A DNA stretch of 41,573 nt from Clostridiales bacterium (GTDB taxonomy: Bacteria > Bacillota > Clostridia > Oscillospirales > Oscillospiraceae). The stretch is taken from NCBI GenBank assembly GCA_012718935.1, contig JAAYBH010000447.1, forward strand, positions 1-41,573. Reading direction: 5' to 3'. The notes under the pieces are model-generated. The model saw only the letters and a program-made list of their open reading frames with translations, did not search any database and had not been told where the DNA came from. The position numbers and the translations under genes were made by a program. Below are positions 16,457 to 25,483 of this stretch, piece after piece; within the stretch, counting starts at the first letter, position 1; the number at the start of each line of letters is the position of its first letter.

Positions 16457-17119
16457 TTATGCTTCCTTTTTTCTTCTGAAGCTGAATTTTGATTCCTTGC
16501 CCTCAATCAGTCTCTTGATGTTTTCCCGGTGCCGGTAAATGAGGAGTGCCGCGCTGGCGATGGCGACAATGAGCTCCCAGGTCCCGCCGAGGCCCATCAG
16601 CGCCTGGGATATGGGATAAGCCGTGACGCCGATAACGGAACCGAGGGAAACATACCGGGTTAAAAGCGTCAACAGGATGAATGCCCCCCAGCCAAACAGG
16701 GCGATGCGCCAGTCGACAAAAAAGAGGATCGTACCCATTGCCATGACACCCTTGCCGCCTTTGAATCCGTAGAACAACGGAAAGCAGTGGCCGAGCATGA
16801 CAAACAAGCCGGCAAACTCGCTTCCGAACAGGCTCAGATTAAAGAACCCCACATCAACGAAATAATCCGCGTCCAGAAAACGGGAGAACAGGAAACCGCC
16901 GATGATGACCGGCGCAACAGTTTTAACCACATCGATAATGACAACTGCGATAACGCCGCCCTTGCCGAAGACGCGATAGAAGTTCGTCAGTCCCGCGTTG
17001 CCGCTGCCGTATTTGCGGATGTCCTTTTTATAAAAATACTTGGATGTGATGATGGCCCCGTTGACGCTGCCGATGACATAAGCCTGTATCGCCGTAATAA
17101 TTAACAATAATATCAACAC
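16457..17119 (-). CDS. plsY: Acyl-phosphate:glycerol-3-phosphate acyltransferase
   Basis: This membrane enzyme transfers an acyl group from acyl-phosphate to glycerol-3-phosphate, the first acylation in phospholipid synthesis in Gram-positives. 220 residues with about five membrane segments. Conserved loops are GSVNGAIITSKYF, YGSGNAGLTNFYRVFGK and GHCFPLFYGFKGGKGV, in line with the PlsY active site. It sits directly upstream of gpsA, and a short gap separates it from der. Confidence 0.95.
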   Translation of the reverse strand: MLILLLIITAIQAYVIGSVNGAIITSKYFYKKDIRKYGSGNAGLTNFYRVFGKGGVIAVVIIDVVKTVAPVIIGGFLFSRFLDADYFVDVGFFNLSLFGSEFAGLFVMLGHCFPLFYGFKGGKGVMAMGTILFFVDWRIALFGWGAFILLTLLTRYVSLGSVIGVTAYPISQALMGLGGTWELIVAIASAALLIYRHRENIKRLIEGKESKFSFRRKKEA

Positions 17120-17177
17120 GTTCGTATACCTCCGAGATTCTCCGAGTGTCTATTATATGATAATAAAATCAGGTTTG

Positions 17178-18506
17178 TCACTTGTCTTCGTCGCCTTTTT
17201 GCCGGATATAAAGGCGGATAGGCGTCCCTTCGAGGCCGAAAACGTTACGGATCTGGTTCTCAAGATATCGCTGGTAAGAAAAATGGAAAAGCGCTGCGTC
17301 GTTGCAGAAGCAGACGAAGGTGGGCGGGCGGACGCCGATCTGCGTCATATAGTAAATTTTCAGCCGTTTTCCCTTGTCCGTCGGCGGCTGCACCCTTGAT
17401 GTAGCGTCCGACAGCACGTTATTGAGCATACCTGTCGTGATCCGCATGGCGGACTGATTATCGACATACCGGATCAGCTCAAAAAGGCGCTCGACCCGCT
17501 GGCCGCTTTTGGCCGAAATAAAAAGGACCGGTGCATACGTCATATAGCTGAGCTCTTTCATGATCTCCTGTCGCATGCGGTCCATCGTGTTGCTGTCTTT
17601 TTCCACCAGGTCCCATTTGTTGACGACGATGACGCTGGCTTTCCCCGCCTCATGGGCCAGTCCGGCGATTTTTGTATCCTGATCGGTCACGCCCTCCCGG
17701 GCATCGATCATAATAAGGCAGACATCCGCGCGTTCGATAGCCATCTCCGAACGCAGCACGCTGTATTTCTCTATTCTGTCGTCAATTCTGGAACGCCGCC
17801 GTATCCCGGCCGTATCTATTAAAACATAACGGCCCGTCTCATTTTCGAAAAGCGTGTCGACGGCGTCGCGTGTCGTCCCCGCCACGTCGCTGACGATAAC
17901 GCGGTTTTCACCGAGAATATGGTTAATAAGCGAGGATTTACCCACGTTCGGCTTGCCGATAACAGCCACGTGGATCACATCCTCCTCCTCACCCTCGTCT
18001 GTAACGGCGGGGAAATGCTGGATGCAGGCGTCCAGCACGTCACCCGTACCATGGCCGTGAGCCGCCGACAGGGCGATGGGGTCTCCGAGCCCCAGCGAAT
18101 AAAACTCATAAATATCAGGGTTCGTCGGCCCGACGGAATCCATCTTGTTGACAGCCAGAACAACAGGTTTCCCTGAGCGCAGCAGCATGTTGGCAATCTC
18201 CTGATCGGCTGCCGTCACACCTGTGGTGATATCCGTCACAAAAAGGATAACGTCTGCCATCTCAATCGCCAGCAGCGCCTGCTCGCGCATGAACAGCAAA
18301 ATCTCATTATCCGTCGTCGGCTCAATACCACCCGTATCGACGATGGAAAACTCCCGTCCGCTCCAGTCTCCTGACGCATAGAGTCTGTCCCGGGTCACGC
18401 CGGGGGTATCCTCAACAATGGAGAGGCGTTGGCCCGCTATTCTGTTAAAAAGCGCCGACTTGCCCACATTCGGACGCCCAACAATCGCTATTAACGGCTT
18501 TGCCAT
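17178..18506 (-). CDS. der: Ribosome biogenesis GTPase Der (EngA)
   Basis: A tandem GTPase needed for maturation of the 50S subunit. 442 residues. First G domain: GRPNVGKSALFNR, DTGG, NKMD. Second G domain: GKPNVGKSSLIN, DTAG, NKWD. A KH-like C-terminal domain follows (KIYYMTQIGVRPPTFVCF). It is flanked by the DUF512 gene and plsY-gpsA, a neighbourhood found widely in Clostridia. Confidence 0.97.
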   Translation of the reverse strand: MAKPLIAIVGRPNVGKSALFNRIAGQRLSIVEDTPGVTRDRLYASGDWSGREFSIVDTGGIEPTTDNEILLFMREQALLAIEMADVILFVTDITTGVTAADQEIANMLLRSGKPVVLAVNKMDSVGPTNPDIYEFYSLGLGDPIALSAAHGHGTGDVLDACIQHFPAVTDEGEEEDVIHVAVIGKPNVGKSSLINHILGENRVIVSDVAGTTRDAVDTLFENETGRYVLIDTAGIRRRSRIDDRIEKYSVLRSEMAIERADVCLIMIDAREGVTDQDTKIAGLAHEAGKASVIVVNKWDLVEKDSNTMDRMRQEIMKELSYMTYAPVLFISAKSGQRVERLFELIRYVDNQSAMRITTGMLNNVLSDATSRVQPPTDKGKRLKIYYMTQIGVRPPTFVCFCNDAALFHFSYQRYLENQIRNVFGLEGTPIRLYIRQKGDEDK

Positions 18507-18532
18507 ATTACCTCTCTCTCCTATAGCGTGTC

Positions 18533-18583
18533 ATCCTGAGCGATCGAGAAATGACCTGCGGGTCATTTCCGTTTGCTCAGGAT
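18533..18583 (-). repeat. Nested inverted repeat between the DUF512 gene and der
   Basis: An outer stem ATCCTGAGC / GCTCAGGAT encloses an inner stem GAAATGACC / GGTCATTTC with a TGCG loop; GTG/CAC extends the outer arms. The TGTCATCCTGAGC edge is a type often seen in scattered bacterial repeats. It fills the gap between two co-oriented genes and may act as a processing or attenuation hairpin, but there is no T-run to call it a terminator. Confidence 0.7.
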
Positions 18584-18594
18584 TACACAAAGCG

Positions 18595-19896
18595 TTAGTC
18601 CCCGAAAATTGCCCTGATCAGATCGGCTCCGTCCTGACCGACAACGCGGATGTCGACGCCTAATTCAGCAGAAACCTCATGGAGCGTCACGTCATCAAGA
18701 AAGACATTCTCACCATGACGGAGCATGTTTTTGGTGATCAGAAGGCGCGCGCCCAGGTCGCGTCCCTTCAGCTGCCGGAGCAGGTCGCCGCCTGTCACAA
18801 GGCCAGCCACATCCACCTGCCCGCCGAAGAAATCGTTTTGTATCGTCACGACGGTGCCATTAATATTAGCACATATTTCCGCTGCGGAATCTAAAACTTT
18901 TTGTAAACAATTTGCCGCCGCCGCGCCCGTGGCAATGGTGAACGGCGTTTTTGGCGCCGTCGTCTGAACCTTAAGGGCCTTGTCGGCCTGTACCAACAGG
19001 AGCCGAAGCATGCCTACCCCGTTTTCAAGCTGTGGATACCCCTCGTAAAAACCATCCGGGGGAATATCCAATCCGGCTTTCAGATACAGCTCGTCCGCCG
19101 GGTAAAAAAGCCGCTTTCCGAGCGTTTTCAGGCATCTATCCCCGAAGTGCTCCGCCTGACGGATTGTTTTGCGCGCAAGCTCCCTGTCAAAGGGCCTAAG
19201 CTCATAGAGTCCAGCCCTGTATTTCGTCAAACCGACGGGGACAACAGAAACGCTCAGAACGGCGGGATGCATGTCCATGAGGTCGCTCATGGTGCGCTCC
19301 AGATGCGCGCCGTCGTTCAGGCCGGGGCAGAGGACGATCTGGCAGTTCATGGCTATGCCGGCTTCTTTGAACCGCTTCATCGCCTCCAGGCCCCTTGTAC
19401 TTTTCCTGTTGCCCAGCAGCAGGCTGTGAAGCGCCGGCTCAGTAGAGTGGACGGATATGTTCAAAGGCCCAAGGCGCATGTCGATCATCCGCTGGATTTC
19501 GCTGTCCGAGAGGTTCGTCAGTGTGACGTAATTGCCCTGGAGAAAGCTCAGCCTGTTGTCGTCATCCTTGAAATAGAGGGTTTCCCGAAGCCCCTTCGGC
19601 AGCTGGTCCACAAAGCAAAATACGCATTTGTTGGCGCAGGAGCGCGGCGTGTCCATAAGATAAGACTCAAAACCAAGGCCCAGCTCAGCCCCTTCCGGCT
19701 TATGAATGCGCAGGAGCCTGATCCTCCCCCCCGCTTCATGGATTTCAAGCAGCAGCCGCGCGTCGTAAGAATAGTACTTGTAATCAAGCACGTCTTTTAT
19801 TTTATGTCCGTTAATTCTGACAAGCCTGTCGCCGGCCTTGATATTCTTCACATCTGCCGGGCTGTTTTCATCGATATATGTGATTAGGGAACCCAT
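18595..19896 (-). CDS. DUF512 family radical SAM-like protein with N-terminal PDZ domain
   Basis: About 433 residues. The N terminus is PDZ-like (SPADVKNIKAGDRLVRINGH), then CANKCVFCF gives the CX3CX2C iron-sulfur motif of radical SAM proteins, and the C-terminal half is the DUF512 domain. Its reaction is unknown. It regularly lies next to der in Clostridia, which hints at a ribosome- or RNA-related task, but this is only inference. Two ATGs lie side by side; the second is better spaced from GGAG. Confidence 0.9.
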   Translation of the reverse strand: MGSLITYIDENSPADVKNIKAGDRLVRINGHKIKDVLDYKYYSYDARLLLEIHEAGGRIRLLRIHKPEGAELGLGFESYLMDTPRSCANKCVFCFVDQLPKGLRETLYFKDDDNRLSFLQGNYVTLTNLSDSEIQRMIDMRLGPLNISVHSTEPALHSLLLGNRKSTRGLEAMKRFKEAGIAMNCQIVLCPGLNDGAHLERTMSDLMDMHPAVLSVSVVPVGLTKYRAGLYELRPFDRELARKTIRQAEHFGDRCLKTLGKRLFYPADELYLKAGLDIPPDGFYEGYPQLENGVGMLRLLLVQADKALKVQTTAPKTPFTIATGAAAANCLQKVLDSAAEICANINGTVVTIQNDFFGGQVDVAGLVTGGDLLRQLKGRDLGARLLITKNMLRHGENVFLDDVTLHEVSAELGVDIRVVGQDGADLIRAIFGD

Positions 19897-19973
19897 CATA
19901 GCTCCATTCCGACTCCGGCATTTCCGGTACTATCAAATATAATACCACATCATTCAGTAAATATGTCGTCTTC

Positions 19974-20002
19974 AAAAAACGCGGCGGGGGTGATCCCCCG
20001 CC
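19974..20002 (-). terminator. Intrinsic terminator of rpmF
   Basis: On the minus strand GGCGGGGG pairs with CCCCCGCC around a four-base loop and is followed by GCGTTTTTTG. It begins just after the rpmF stop. Confidence 0.9.
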
Positions 20003-20009
20003 GGCTGTT

Positions 20010-20195
20010 TTATTTCGATTCGATCTTGATAACTTCGCGCCCGTTATATGTGCCGCAGGCTTTGCATACTCTGTGCGGGAGTCGGAGCTCGCCGCATTTG
20101 GAGCATTTGACAAGGCCCGGTGTTTCAAGCTTCCAGTGGGACGAACGCCGCTTGTCTCTTCTCGCCTTTGATGTTTTACTCTTTGGTACCGCCAT
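20010..20195 (-). CDS. rpmF: 50S ribosomal protein L32
   Basis: A 61-residue large-subunit protein with the typical basic N terminus [20 protein letters not shown] and a zinc ribbon of two CxxC pairs, CSKC and CKAC. AGGAGGTGT lies just before the ATG. It follows yceD on the same strand, a pairing conserved across bacteria, and ends at a clear terminator. Confidence 0.97.
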   Translation of the reverse strand: MAVPKSKTSKARRDKRRSSHWKLETPGLVKCSKCGELRLPHRVCKACGTYNGREVIKIESK

Positions 20196-20218
20196 GGTGA
20201 CACCTCCTGTTATTCAAT

Positions 20219-20288
20219 TTCCAGGAGCTGCCCTAGGGCAGTGACCTGGGTGCTGTTCACTCGTGTTCCAGGAGCTGCCCTAGGGCAG
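20219..20288 (+). repeat. Direct repeat of 23 bases covering the yceD 3' end
   Basis: TTCCAGGAGCTGCCCTAGGG followed by CAG occurs at 20219-20241 and again at 20266-20288, 47 bases apart. The right copy encodes the last codons of yceD (GQLLE); the left copy lies after its stop, before rpmF. Each copy contains the palindrome CTGCCCTAGGGCAG. It looks like a recent local duplication. Confidence 0.85.
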
Positions 20289-20754
20289 CAAGCCCGGGGT
20301 CTGTCTCCAGCTTGCATCCACACGGCCCCTCGTTTAAATCGGCGCCGCATTTTTCACAGAGTCCCCTGCAGTCCTCGCTGCATAAAAACCTCTGGTCCAT
20401 GTTCAGAATAAATTCTGTGGTGATGATCTCGTCCGCGTCGATGAAATCCCCCTCGAGGAAAAACACATCCGGCTCGTCCTCATCGTTTTCCGATTCCTTC
20501 AGCGTCGTTTCAATCGGCAGATGCACAGGATATTCAAAATCCTTCAGGCACCTGGCGCAGGAACACACCAGAACGGCATCGACCTCGGCAGAAAAGCTGA
20601 GCACGCCCGCAATATTCCGGACGCTTCCGACAGCCCTCACCGGCGGCTTGACGCCGACGAGCGAATCGTTCAACGCTTCCGTCAGGTCAGGCTCATAGTC
20701 AAACGTGACGCCGCTGCCCGGAATGTTGATGATTTCACGAAGATCAAGACGCAT
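20257..20754 (-). CDS. yceD: DUF177 family protein (YceD)
   Basis: 165 residues, acidic. The family is linked genetically to ribosome and 23S rRNA maturation and nearly always precedes rpmF. Seen: an N-terminal LDLREIINIPGSG block, CSCARCLKDF in the middle, and a C-terminal Cys cluster LCSEDCRGLCEKCG with GPCGC, suggestive of a metal site. It reads from the strong promoter at 20781-20809. Confidence 0.9.
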   Translation of the reverse strand: MRLDLREIINIPGSGVTFDYEPDLTEALNDSLVGVKPPVRAVGSVRNIAGVLSFSAEVDAVLVCSCARCLKDFEYPVHLPIETTLKESENDEDEPDVFFLEGDFIDADEIITTEFILNMDQRFLCSEDCRGLCEKCGADLNEGPCGCKLETDPGLAALGQLLEHE

Positions 20755-20780
20755 ATCACACCTCGCACATTCGCTTTGAC

Positions 20781-20809
20781 ATTATAATTGATAAAGCAAA
20801 TGTTGTCAA
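20781..20809 (-). promoter_or_regulatory. Consensus sigma-A promoter of yceD-rpmF
   Basis: On the minus strand the perfect boxes TTGACA (20804-20809) and TATAAT (20781-20786) stand exactly 17 bases apart, about 27 bases upstream of the yceD start. It is the best match to consensus in the window, fitting for a ribosomal protein transcript. Confidence 0.9.
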
Positions 20810-20863
20810 ACATATTTTTGTATTGTATTATTATATTTCAACAGATTCATCTTATCCGCAGCT

Positions 20864-21298
20864 TCATACCACAACACGCTCAAAGTCCTGCAGAGCGATG
20901 GCATCCAATGCCTTTTTGTACCGTGCCCAGGCCATAGCGCCGCTCTCGCCGTTCGGATACGCCAAATCTTCTTCATGCTTCAACCATTTTTCATGTAGCT
21001 CCGGATAGTTGCTCCAGGACGCTAAATGGATATCTCCCATATCGATCTCGCGGAAAAGCGCGTCTTCAACCAAATCGCACCGAACCCTGCCGCCAAGTAT
21101 CTTCGCTGTTTCGATGGCACGGTTCAGGTCGCTGTGAAAAATCCGGTCAAACCTGACAGCCGCGAGCCGTTCCGCGAGCCGGCGGGCTTGGATAATCCCC
21201 TTCTCTGTCAGTTTTGGGTTAACTGTTTTCTTTTCATAATCATAATTTTCTCGTCCGGGCTCTTCGCAATGGCCATGCCGAATCAGATAAATTTCCAT
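20864..21298 (-). pseudogene. C-terminally truncated histidine phosphatase family gene
   Basis: The N terminus IYLIRHGHCE carries the RHG catalytic motif of the phosphoglycerate mutase-like superfamily, and FREIDMGD gives the acid region. The frame stops at 144 residues right after DFERVVV, exactly where the family continues with the second catalytic His (normally SHG). That half is missing and is not found in other frames downstream, so the protein should be inactive. The break is about 55 bases from the yceD promoter. Confidence 0.75.
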
Positions 21299-21389
21299 TC
21301 TGCCTGCCTCTTAATCGATAATTGGTATTTCAAATGTATCATAATTCCGGTATTTTTACGCCGTGCTCTATCTTCAGAGCTCCCTTTCA

Positions 21390-21992
21390 TCAATCCCGTC
21401 TCAATAATACCGCTCGCGTCAGCTCTTTACCCTCATAAACCGCCGACCTGCATTCGGCAGCATCAAAACCGTAACCTCTCAGTACCTCATCCACACACGG
21501 CACCCGACTGTCATTTTTCGACGAACGGTACTCGCAGACAAGCAGCGCCCCGTCTGCTGTTAGAAATTCTCTCCTAAGCCGCTCTATGTATTGCTTCTGG
21601 TATGCTTCAGGCACATAGACAAGCTCCGTCCGGACATAGTCAAAACGCACCGGCGGTCGCCAGTCAAACGCATTGCCGACGAGCATATTCGCGTCGAATT
21701 CGGGCAGGCGCTCCTTGGCAAGCCTGACGAGCCTTTCCCCGATATCGAGTCCGAACGGCGTGATGCAGATGCCCTCATCCCGCTTCCATTTCATGATGCA
21801 CTCCAGCAGATAGCCGTTCGCGCACCCGATATCCAGCAGCGTCCCCGATTTGGTGATCAGATCAGCAATCACCCTGCGGCATTTTTCCCACCGCTCCTCC
21901 GGTCCGCTAAACCCGGATTGCTTCCACGGCTCATCGGATGCCAAATAGGTGCTTTCTAAATTGCAGACGTTTTCGTTATACCAATCATCCAC
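21390..21992 (-). CDS. Class I SAM-dependent methyltransferase, substrate unknown
   Basis: 200 residues. Motif I is LLDIGCANGYLLE, the second strand ends PFGLDIGERLV, then NAFDWRPP follows, which fits a Rossmann methyltransferase. The N terminus (DDWYNENVCNLESTYLASDEP) gives no hint of the substrate. It stands alone on its strand, about 90 bases upstream of the truncated phosphatase gene. Confidence 0.8.
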   Translation of the reverse strand: MDDWYNENVCNLESTYLASDEPWKQSGFSGPEERWEKCRRVIADLITKSGTLLDIGCANGYLLECIMKWKRDEGICITPFGLDIGERLVRLAKERLPEFDANMLVGNAFDWRPPVRFDYVRTELVYVPEAYQKQYIERLRREFLTADGALLVCEYRSSKNDSRVPCVDEVLRGYGFDAAECRSAVYEGKELTRAVLLRRD

Positions 21993-22437
21993 TCAGCATT
22001 ACTCCGTTTCTATTATGTCGTCTTGGTGTAATGATCTATAATTATAAGGCAACTCATACCTTATTTCCATTTTTTTATTACGCAATGATTTTATCGTTGT
22101 AGGAGCGATTCACGAATCGCCCTCTCCCGCGCCGCGCCGCACCGTGCGGGTGGACAGACATCTATCAAATATACGGTTTCGCATGATATAATAAGCCTGT
22201 CACAAGGCCGCAAATTCGGAATTTCTCCAAAAGCTTATACACACACCGCATGTCATAATGCACAAGATAAAAGCAACATTTCAGCAACCGCAATGGTTTG
22301 AAGCCAGTCTATTTAATACAATTAACAATATTTAACAGTTTCTTAACACATTTGAGGCTCATAATCCTCGAATACAGCAGCATTTCAATCATGTTTTCAA
22401 TAAAACAGCATCATTTTGCGATAAAGGCGGTACCTGC
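21993..22437 (+). other. Gene-free spacer with one repeat
   Basis: No credible coding frame is seen in these 445 bases on either strand. A palindromic repeat lies at 22098-22155, and the rest is AT-rich, presumably holding the promoters of the divergent methyltransferase and pseudouridine synthase genes. I could not fix a convincing promoter for either. Confidence 0.6.
22098..22155 (-). repeat. Intergenic palindromic repeat (copy C, opposite orientation)
   Basis: It starts TGTAGGAGCGATTCACGAATC with the palindrome GCGATTCACGAATCGC, continues through a GC-rich run and ends GTGCGGGTGGACA. TGTAGG matches the reverse complement of the CCTACA end of copies A and B, which suggests the same family in reverse orientation. 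Confidence 0.65.
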
Positions 22438-23406
22438 TTGAAACAATTCACCGTACAAAAAAATGACGCGGGGCAGCGGCTGGACAGGTTCGTGGCGAAA
22501 ACGGTGCCGCTTTTGCCGTCGTCCCTGGTGCAGAAATATATCCGCACGAAGCGCATCAAGCTCAACGGCAGGGGCGCGAAGCAGGATACGAAGCTCAGCC
22601 TGGGCGATATCATTCAAATGTATATCAACGATGAATTCTTCGAGGCGCCGACCGGGGAAAACGCGTATCTGAAAATCACGGAACCCCGGCTTGATATCAT
22701 ATATGAAGATGAAAACATCCTGCTGGTTAACAAAGAAGCGGGAGTTTTATGTCACCCGGACGGCGACGGGACATATAATACGCTGATCACACATATTCAG
22801 GCGTATCTGTATCTGAAGCGTGAATGGCGGCCAATGGAGGAAAACGCTTTCGCTCCGGCTCTCTGCAACAGGATTGACAGAAATACCTCAGGCCTCGTGA
22901 TTGCCGCAAAAAACGCCGAGGCGCTCAGAATCATGAATGAAAAAATAAAAAACCGCCAGGTGGAAAAGTATTATCTGGCCGTTATTCATGGCGGGATCAA
23001 GCCTGAAAGCGGACGCCTTGAGGGCTATATTTTTAAGGACGCCGTCAAGAATCAGGTATTCGTCTCGGATAAAAGCACCATCGGTTCAAAAACGGCGATA
23101 ACGGAATATAAAACACTGGCTTTTAAAAACGGCCTCGCCCTTCTGGAGTGCCGGCTCATCACCGGTCGAACCCATCAGATCCGTGCCCAGCTCAGTCATG
23201 CAGGCCATCCGCTTCTGGGCGACGGCAAGTACGGGAGCGGTAAAACGAACCGCCCCTATGGCGAAAACGGTCAGGCGCTCTGCTCATACAGGCTGGTTTT
23301 TGATTTCAAAACCGATGCCGGTAACCTGTCATATCTGCAGGGCCAGGAGTTTAAAATAACAAAAGTTCATTTCGTCGAAAAATACTTCGGGGATTTTGTC
23401 GATTAA
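22438..23406 (+). CDS. RluA family pseudouridine synthase
   Basis: 322 residues. An N-terminal S4-like RNA-binding domain (GQRLDRFVAKTVPLLPSS, KRIKLNGRGAK) precedes the catalytic domain, whose Asp lies in NRIDRNTSGLVIAAKN (usually HRLD). GRTHQIRAQLSHAGHPLLGD is the other RluA signature. It makes pseudouridine in rRNA or tRNA; which position is not clear. The start is TTG, with AAGGCGGT upstream. Confidence 0.92.
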   Translation: MKQFTVQKNDAGQRLDRFVAKTVPLLPSSLVQKYIRTKRIKLNGRGAKQDTKLSLGDIIQMYINDEFFEAPTGENAYLKITEPRLDIIYEDENILLVNKEAGVLCHPDGDGTYNTLITHIQAYLYLKREWRPMEENAFAPALCNRIDRNTSGLVIAAKNAEALRIMNEKIKNRQVEKYYLAVIHGGIKPESGRLEGYIFKDAVKNQVFVSDKSTIGSKTAITEYKTLAFKNGLALLECRLITGRTHQIRAQLSHAGHPLLGDGKYGSGKTNRPYGENGQALCSYRLVFDFKTDAGNLSYLQGQEFKITKVHFVEKYFGDFVD

Positions 23407-23420
23407 TCCCCTGATATCAA

Positions 23421-23449
23421 TTGACATTCCCATATATAAAATGTATATT
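23421..23449 (+). promoter_or_regulatory. Putative sigma-A promoter of the pot operon
   Basis: TTGACA (23421-23426) and TATATT (23444-23449) are 17 bases apart. A leader of about 60 bases follows, containing a weak GGGAG/CTCCC hairpin, before the potA start. Confidence 0.8.
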
Positions 23450-23514
23450 AATGCTGTTTATTTAGGGAGATTCACGCCGGCAGGCGGGAAGCTCCCAGGA
23501 TAGGGGGCCGATAG

Positions 23515-24681
23515 ATGTCCAAAGAGTTGATTCGCCTGACTCAATGCACGATGGCGTTTGACGGTGAAGTTGTTTTAAACAGCATGAATCTCGTCATAAA
23601 TGACAAGGAATTCCTCACACTGTTAGGGCCCAGCGGCTGCGGCAAAACCACAACGCTGCGGATCATCGGCGGCTTCGTGACACCTACGTCCGGAGACGTC
23701 TGTTTTGACGGTGTGAGGATTAATGATGTTCCGCCTCATAAGCGGGCCGTCAATACGGTTTTTCAGAAATACGCCCTTTTTCCCCACCTGAACGTCTACG
23801 AAAATGTCGCCTTCGGCCTGCGCATCGCCAGAGGTAAAAACAGCAGGCTATCCAAAGCCGAGATCGATGAACGCGTGATGGAGATGCTTGCGGTCGTCAG
23901 TCTCAAGGGTTTCGAGCACCGGGACGTCTCTTCCCTGTCCGGCGGCCAGCAGCAGCGGGTTGCCATCGCCCGGGCCCTCGTCAACCGCCCCAAGGTGCTG
24001 CTCCTGGATGAGCCGCTGGGCGCTCTCGACATGCGCCTGAGAAAGGATATGCAGAACGAGCTTAAACGCATACACGAGGCTATGGGCATTACCTTCATCA
24101 ACGTCACCCATGACCAGGAGGAAGCCCTCGCCATGAGTGACACGGTCGTCGTCATGGACGGCGGTGAGATCCAGCAGATCGGATCGCCCGAGGCCATTTA
24201 CAATGAGCCTGTCAACGCCTTTGTCGCCGATTTCATTGGCGAGAGCAACATCGTCGACGGAACGATGATCTCCGACGGCGTGGTGGAAATTTTCGGCCGA
24301 AAATTCAAATGCCTTGACAAGGGCTTCGGTGAGAATGAGCCGGTCGACGTCGTCATCCGTCCGGAGGATGTGGATATTGTCAATGTGAAAGACGGCATGC
24401 TCACCGGCACCGTGACAAACACCACCTTTAAGGGCGTCCATTACGATGTCATCGTCGACTTCAAGGGCTTCAAATGGCTCATTCAGACGACGGATTTTTG
24501 CCCCATCGACTCCCGCATCGGCATCAAGATCGACCCCGACGGCATCCATGTCATGAAAAAAAGCCAGTATTCCGGTATGTTCGGCGATTACAGCTCCTAC
24601 AGCGCCGAGTACGATGATATCGGCGACGCCGAATATATGCCGGAAGAGGAGACGGCGGAGGTCGAGAGCTATGAAGCTTAG
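23515..24681 (+). CDS. potA: Spermidine/putrescine ABC transporter, ATP-binding protein
   Basis: The ATPase of a polyamine importer. 388 residues. Walker [11 protein letters not shown] is at about 38-47, Q-loop FQKYALFPH, signature [15 protein letters not shown], Walker [13 protein letters not shown], and switch His [13 protein letters not shown]-like regulatory domain fills the last third, followed by an acidic tail. It overlaps potB by 11 bases. Confidence 0.95.
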   Translation: MSKELIRLTQCTMAFDGEVVLNSMNLVINDKEFLTLLGPSGCGKTTTLRIIGGFVTPTSGDVCFDGVRINDVPPHKRAVNTVFQKYALFPHLNVYENVAFGLRIARGKNSRLSKAEIDERVMEMLAVVSLKGFEHRDVSSLSGGQQQRVAIARALVNRPKVLLLDEPLGALDMRLRKDMQNELKRIHEAMGITFINVTHDQEEALAMSDTVVVMDGGEIQQIGSPEAIYNEPVNAFVADFIGESNIVDGTMISDGVVEIFGRKFKCLDKGFGENEPVDVVIRPEDVDIVNVKDGMLTGTVTNTTFKGVHYDVIVDFKGFKWLIQTTDFCPIDSRIGIKIDPDGIHVMKKSQYSGMFGDYSSYSAEYDDIGDAEYMPEEETAEVESYEA

Positions 24682-25483
24682 ATCGCTTTCGATCCCCTAT
24701 GTCGGCTGGATGGCGCTTTTTGTGGTGACGCCCGTCATCATCATTCTCGTCTATTCACTGACGAATTCTACCGGCGGGTTCACTTTCGAGAATTTCTCAT
24801 CCATGGGCGGCTATGTCTCCGTTTTCATCCGATCCTTTTATCTCGCCCTGATCTCGACGGCAGTCTGTCTGCTGATCGGTTATCCCGTAGCTTATATCCT
24901 CTCAAAGGAACGCCCGCGTGTCCAGCGCCTATTGCTCATGCTGATCATGCTTCCGATGTGGATGAACTTCCTGCTCCGAACCTACGCCTGGATGTCCATT
25001 CTCGAGAATACCGGGCTGTTGAACCGCCTTCTTACCGCCATCGGGCTTCCGACGCTCAATATCATCAACACGCCTGGCGCCGTCGTCATCGGCATGGTCT
25101 ATAACTTTATGCCGTTCATGATCCTGCCGATCTACTCTGTCATTGTAAAAATCGACAGGAGCCTCATTGAGGCGGCACAGGACCTGGGCGCCGGCTCTGC
25201 CTCTGTGTTCAGGAAGGTCATTTTTCCTCTGAGCCTGCCGGGCATCCTGTCGGGTATCACAATGGTTTTCGTTCCTGCCGTATCGGCGTTTGTCATCTCG
25301 CAGCTTCTGGGCGGCGGAGACAATATGCTGCTGGGCGACCTGATAGAAATGCAGTTTCTCGGCTCTTCGTACAACCCCCATCTGGGCAGCGCCATCGCTC
25401 TCGTCATGATGGTCGTCGTCATGCTCTGCATGTGGCTGATGAACAAATTCGGCGCCGGTGAGGAACAGGCGGTGCTGCTGTGA
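24671..25483 (+). CDS. potB: Spermidine/putrescine ABC transporter permease
   Basis: 270 residues, about six membrane segments, with the permease EAA loop [19 protein letters not shown] that contacts the ATPase. The start [13 protein letters not shown] is chosen because it begins just before the membrane region; longer frames run inside potA. It overlaps potA by 11 bases and potC by 4 (GTGA). Confidence 0.94.
   Translation: MKLRSLSIPYVGWMALFVVTPVIIILVYSLTNSTGGFTFENFSSMGGYVSVFIRSFYLALISTAVCLLIGYPVAYILSKERPRVQRLLLMLIMLPMWMNFLLRTYAWMSILENTGLLNRLLTAIGLPTLNIINTPGAVVIGMVYNFMPFMILPIYSVIVKIDRSLIEAAQDLGAGSASVFRKVIFPLSLPGILSGITMVFVPAVSAFVISQLLGGGDNMLLGDLIEMQFLGSSYNPHLGSAIALVMMVVVMLCMWLMNKFGAGEEQAVLL

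Noticed and set aside
22156-22437. Possible replication origin or regulatory RNA in the AT-rich spacer
   Set aside because: No DnaA-box clusters, iterons or stable conserved fold could be made out by eye.
23450-23514. Possible riboswitch in the potA leader
   Set aside because: The leader is only about 60 bases with one weak hairpin; no known riboswitch core could be recognised.
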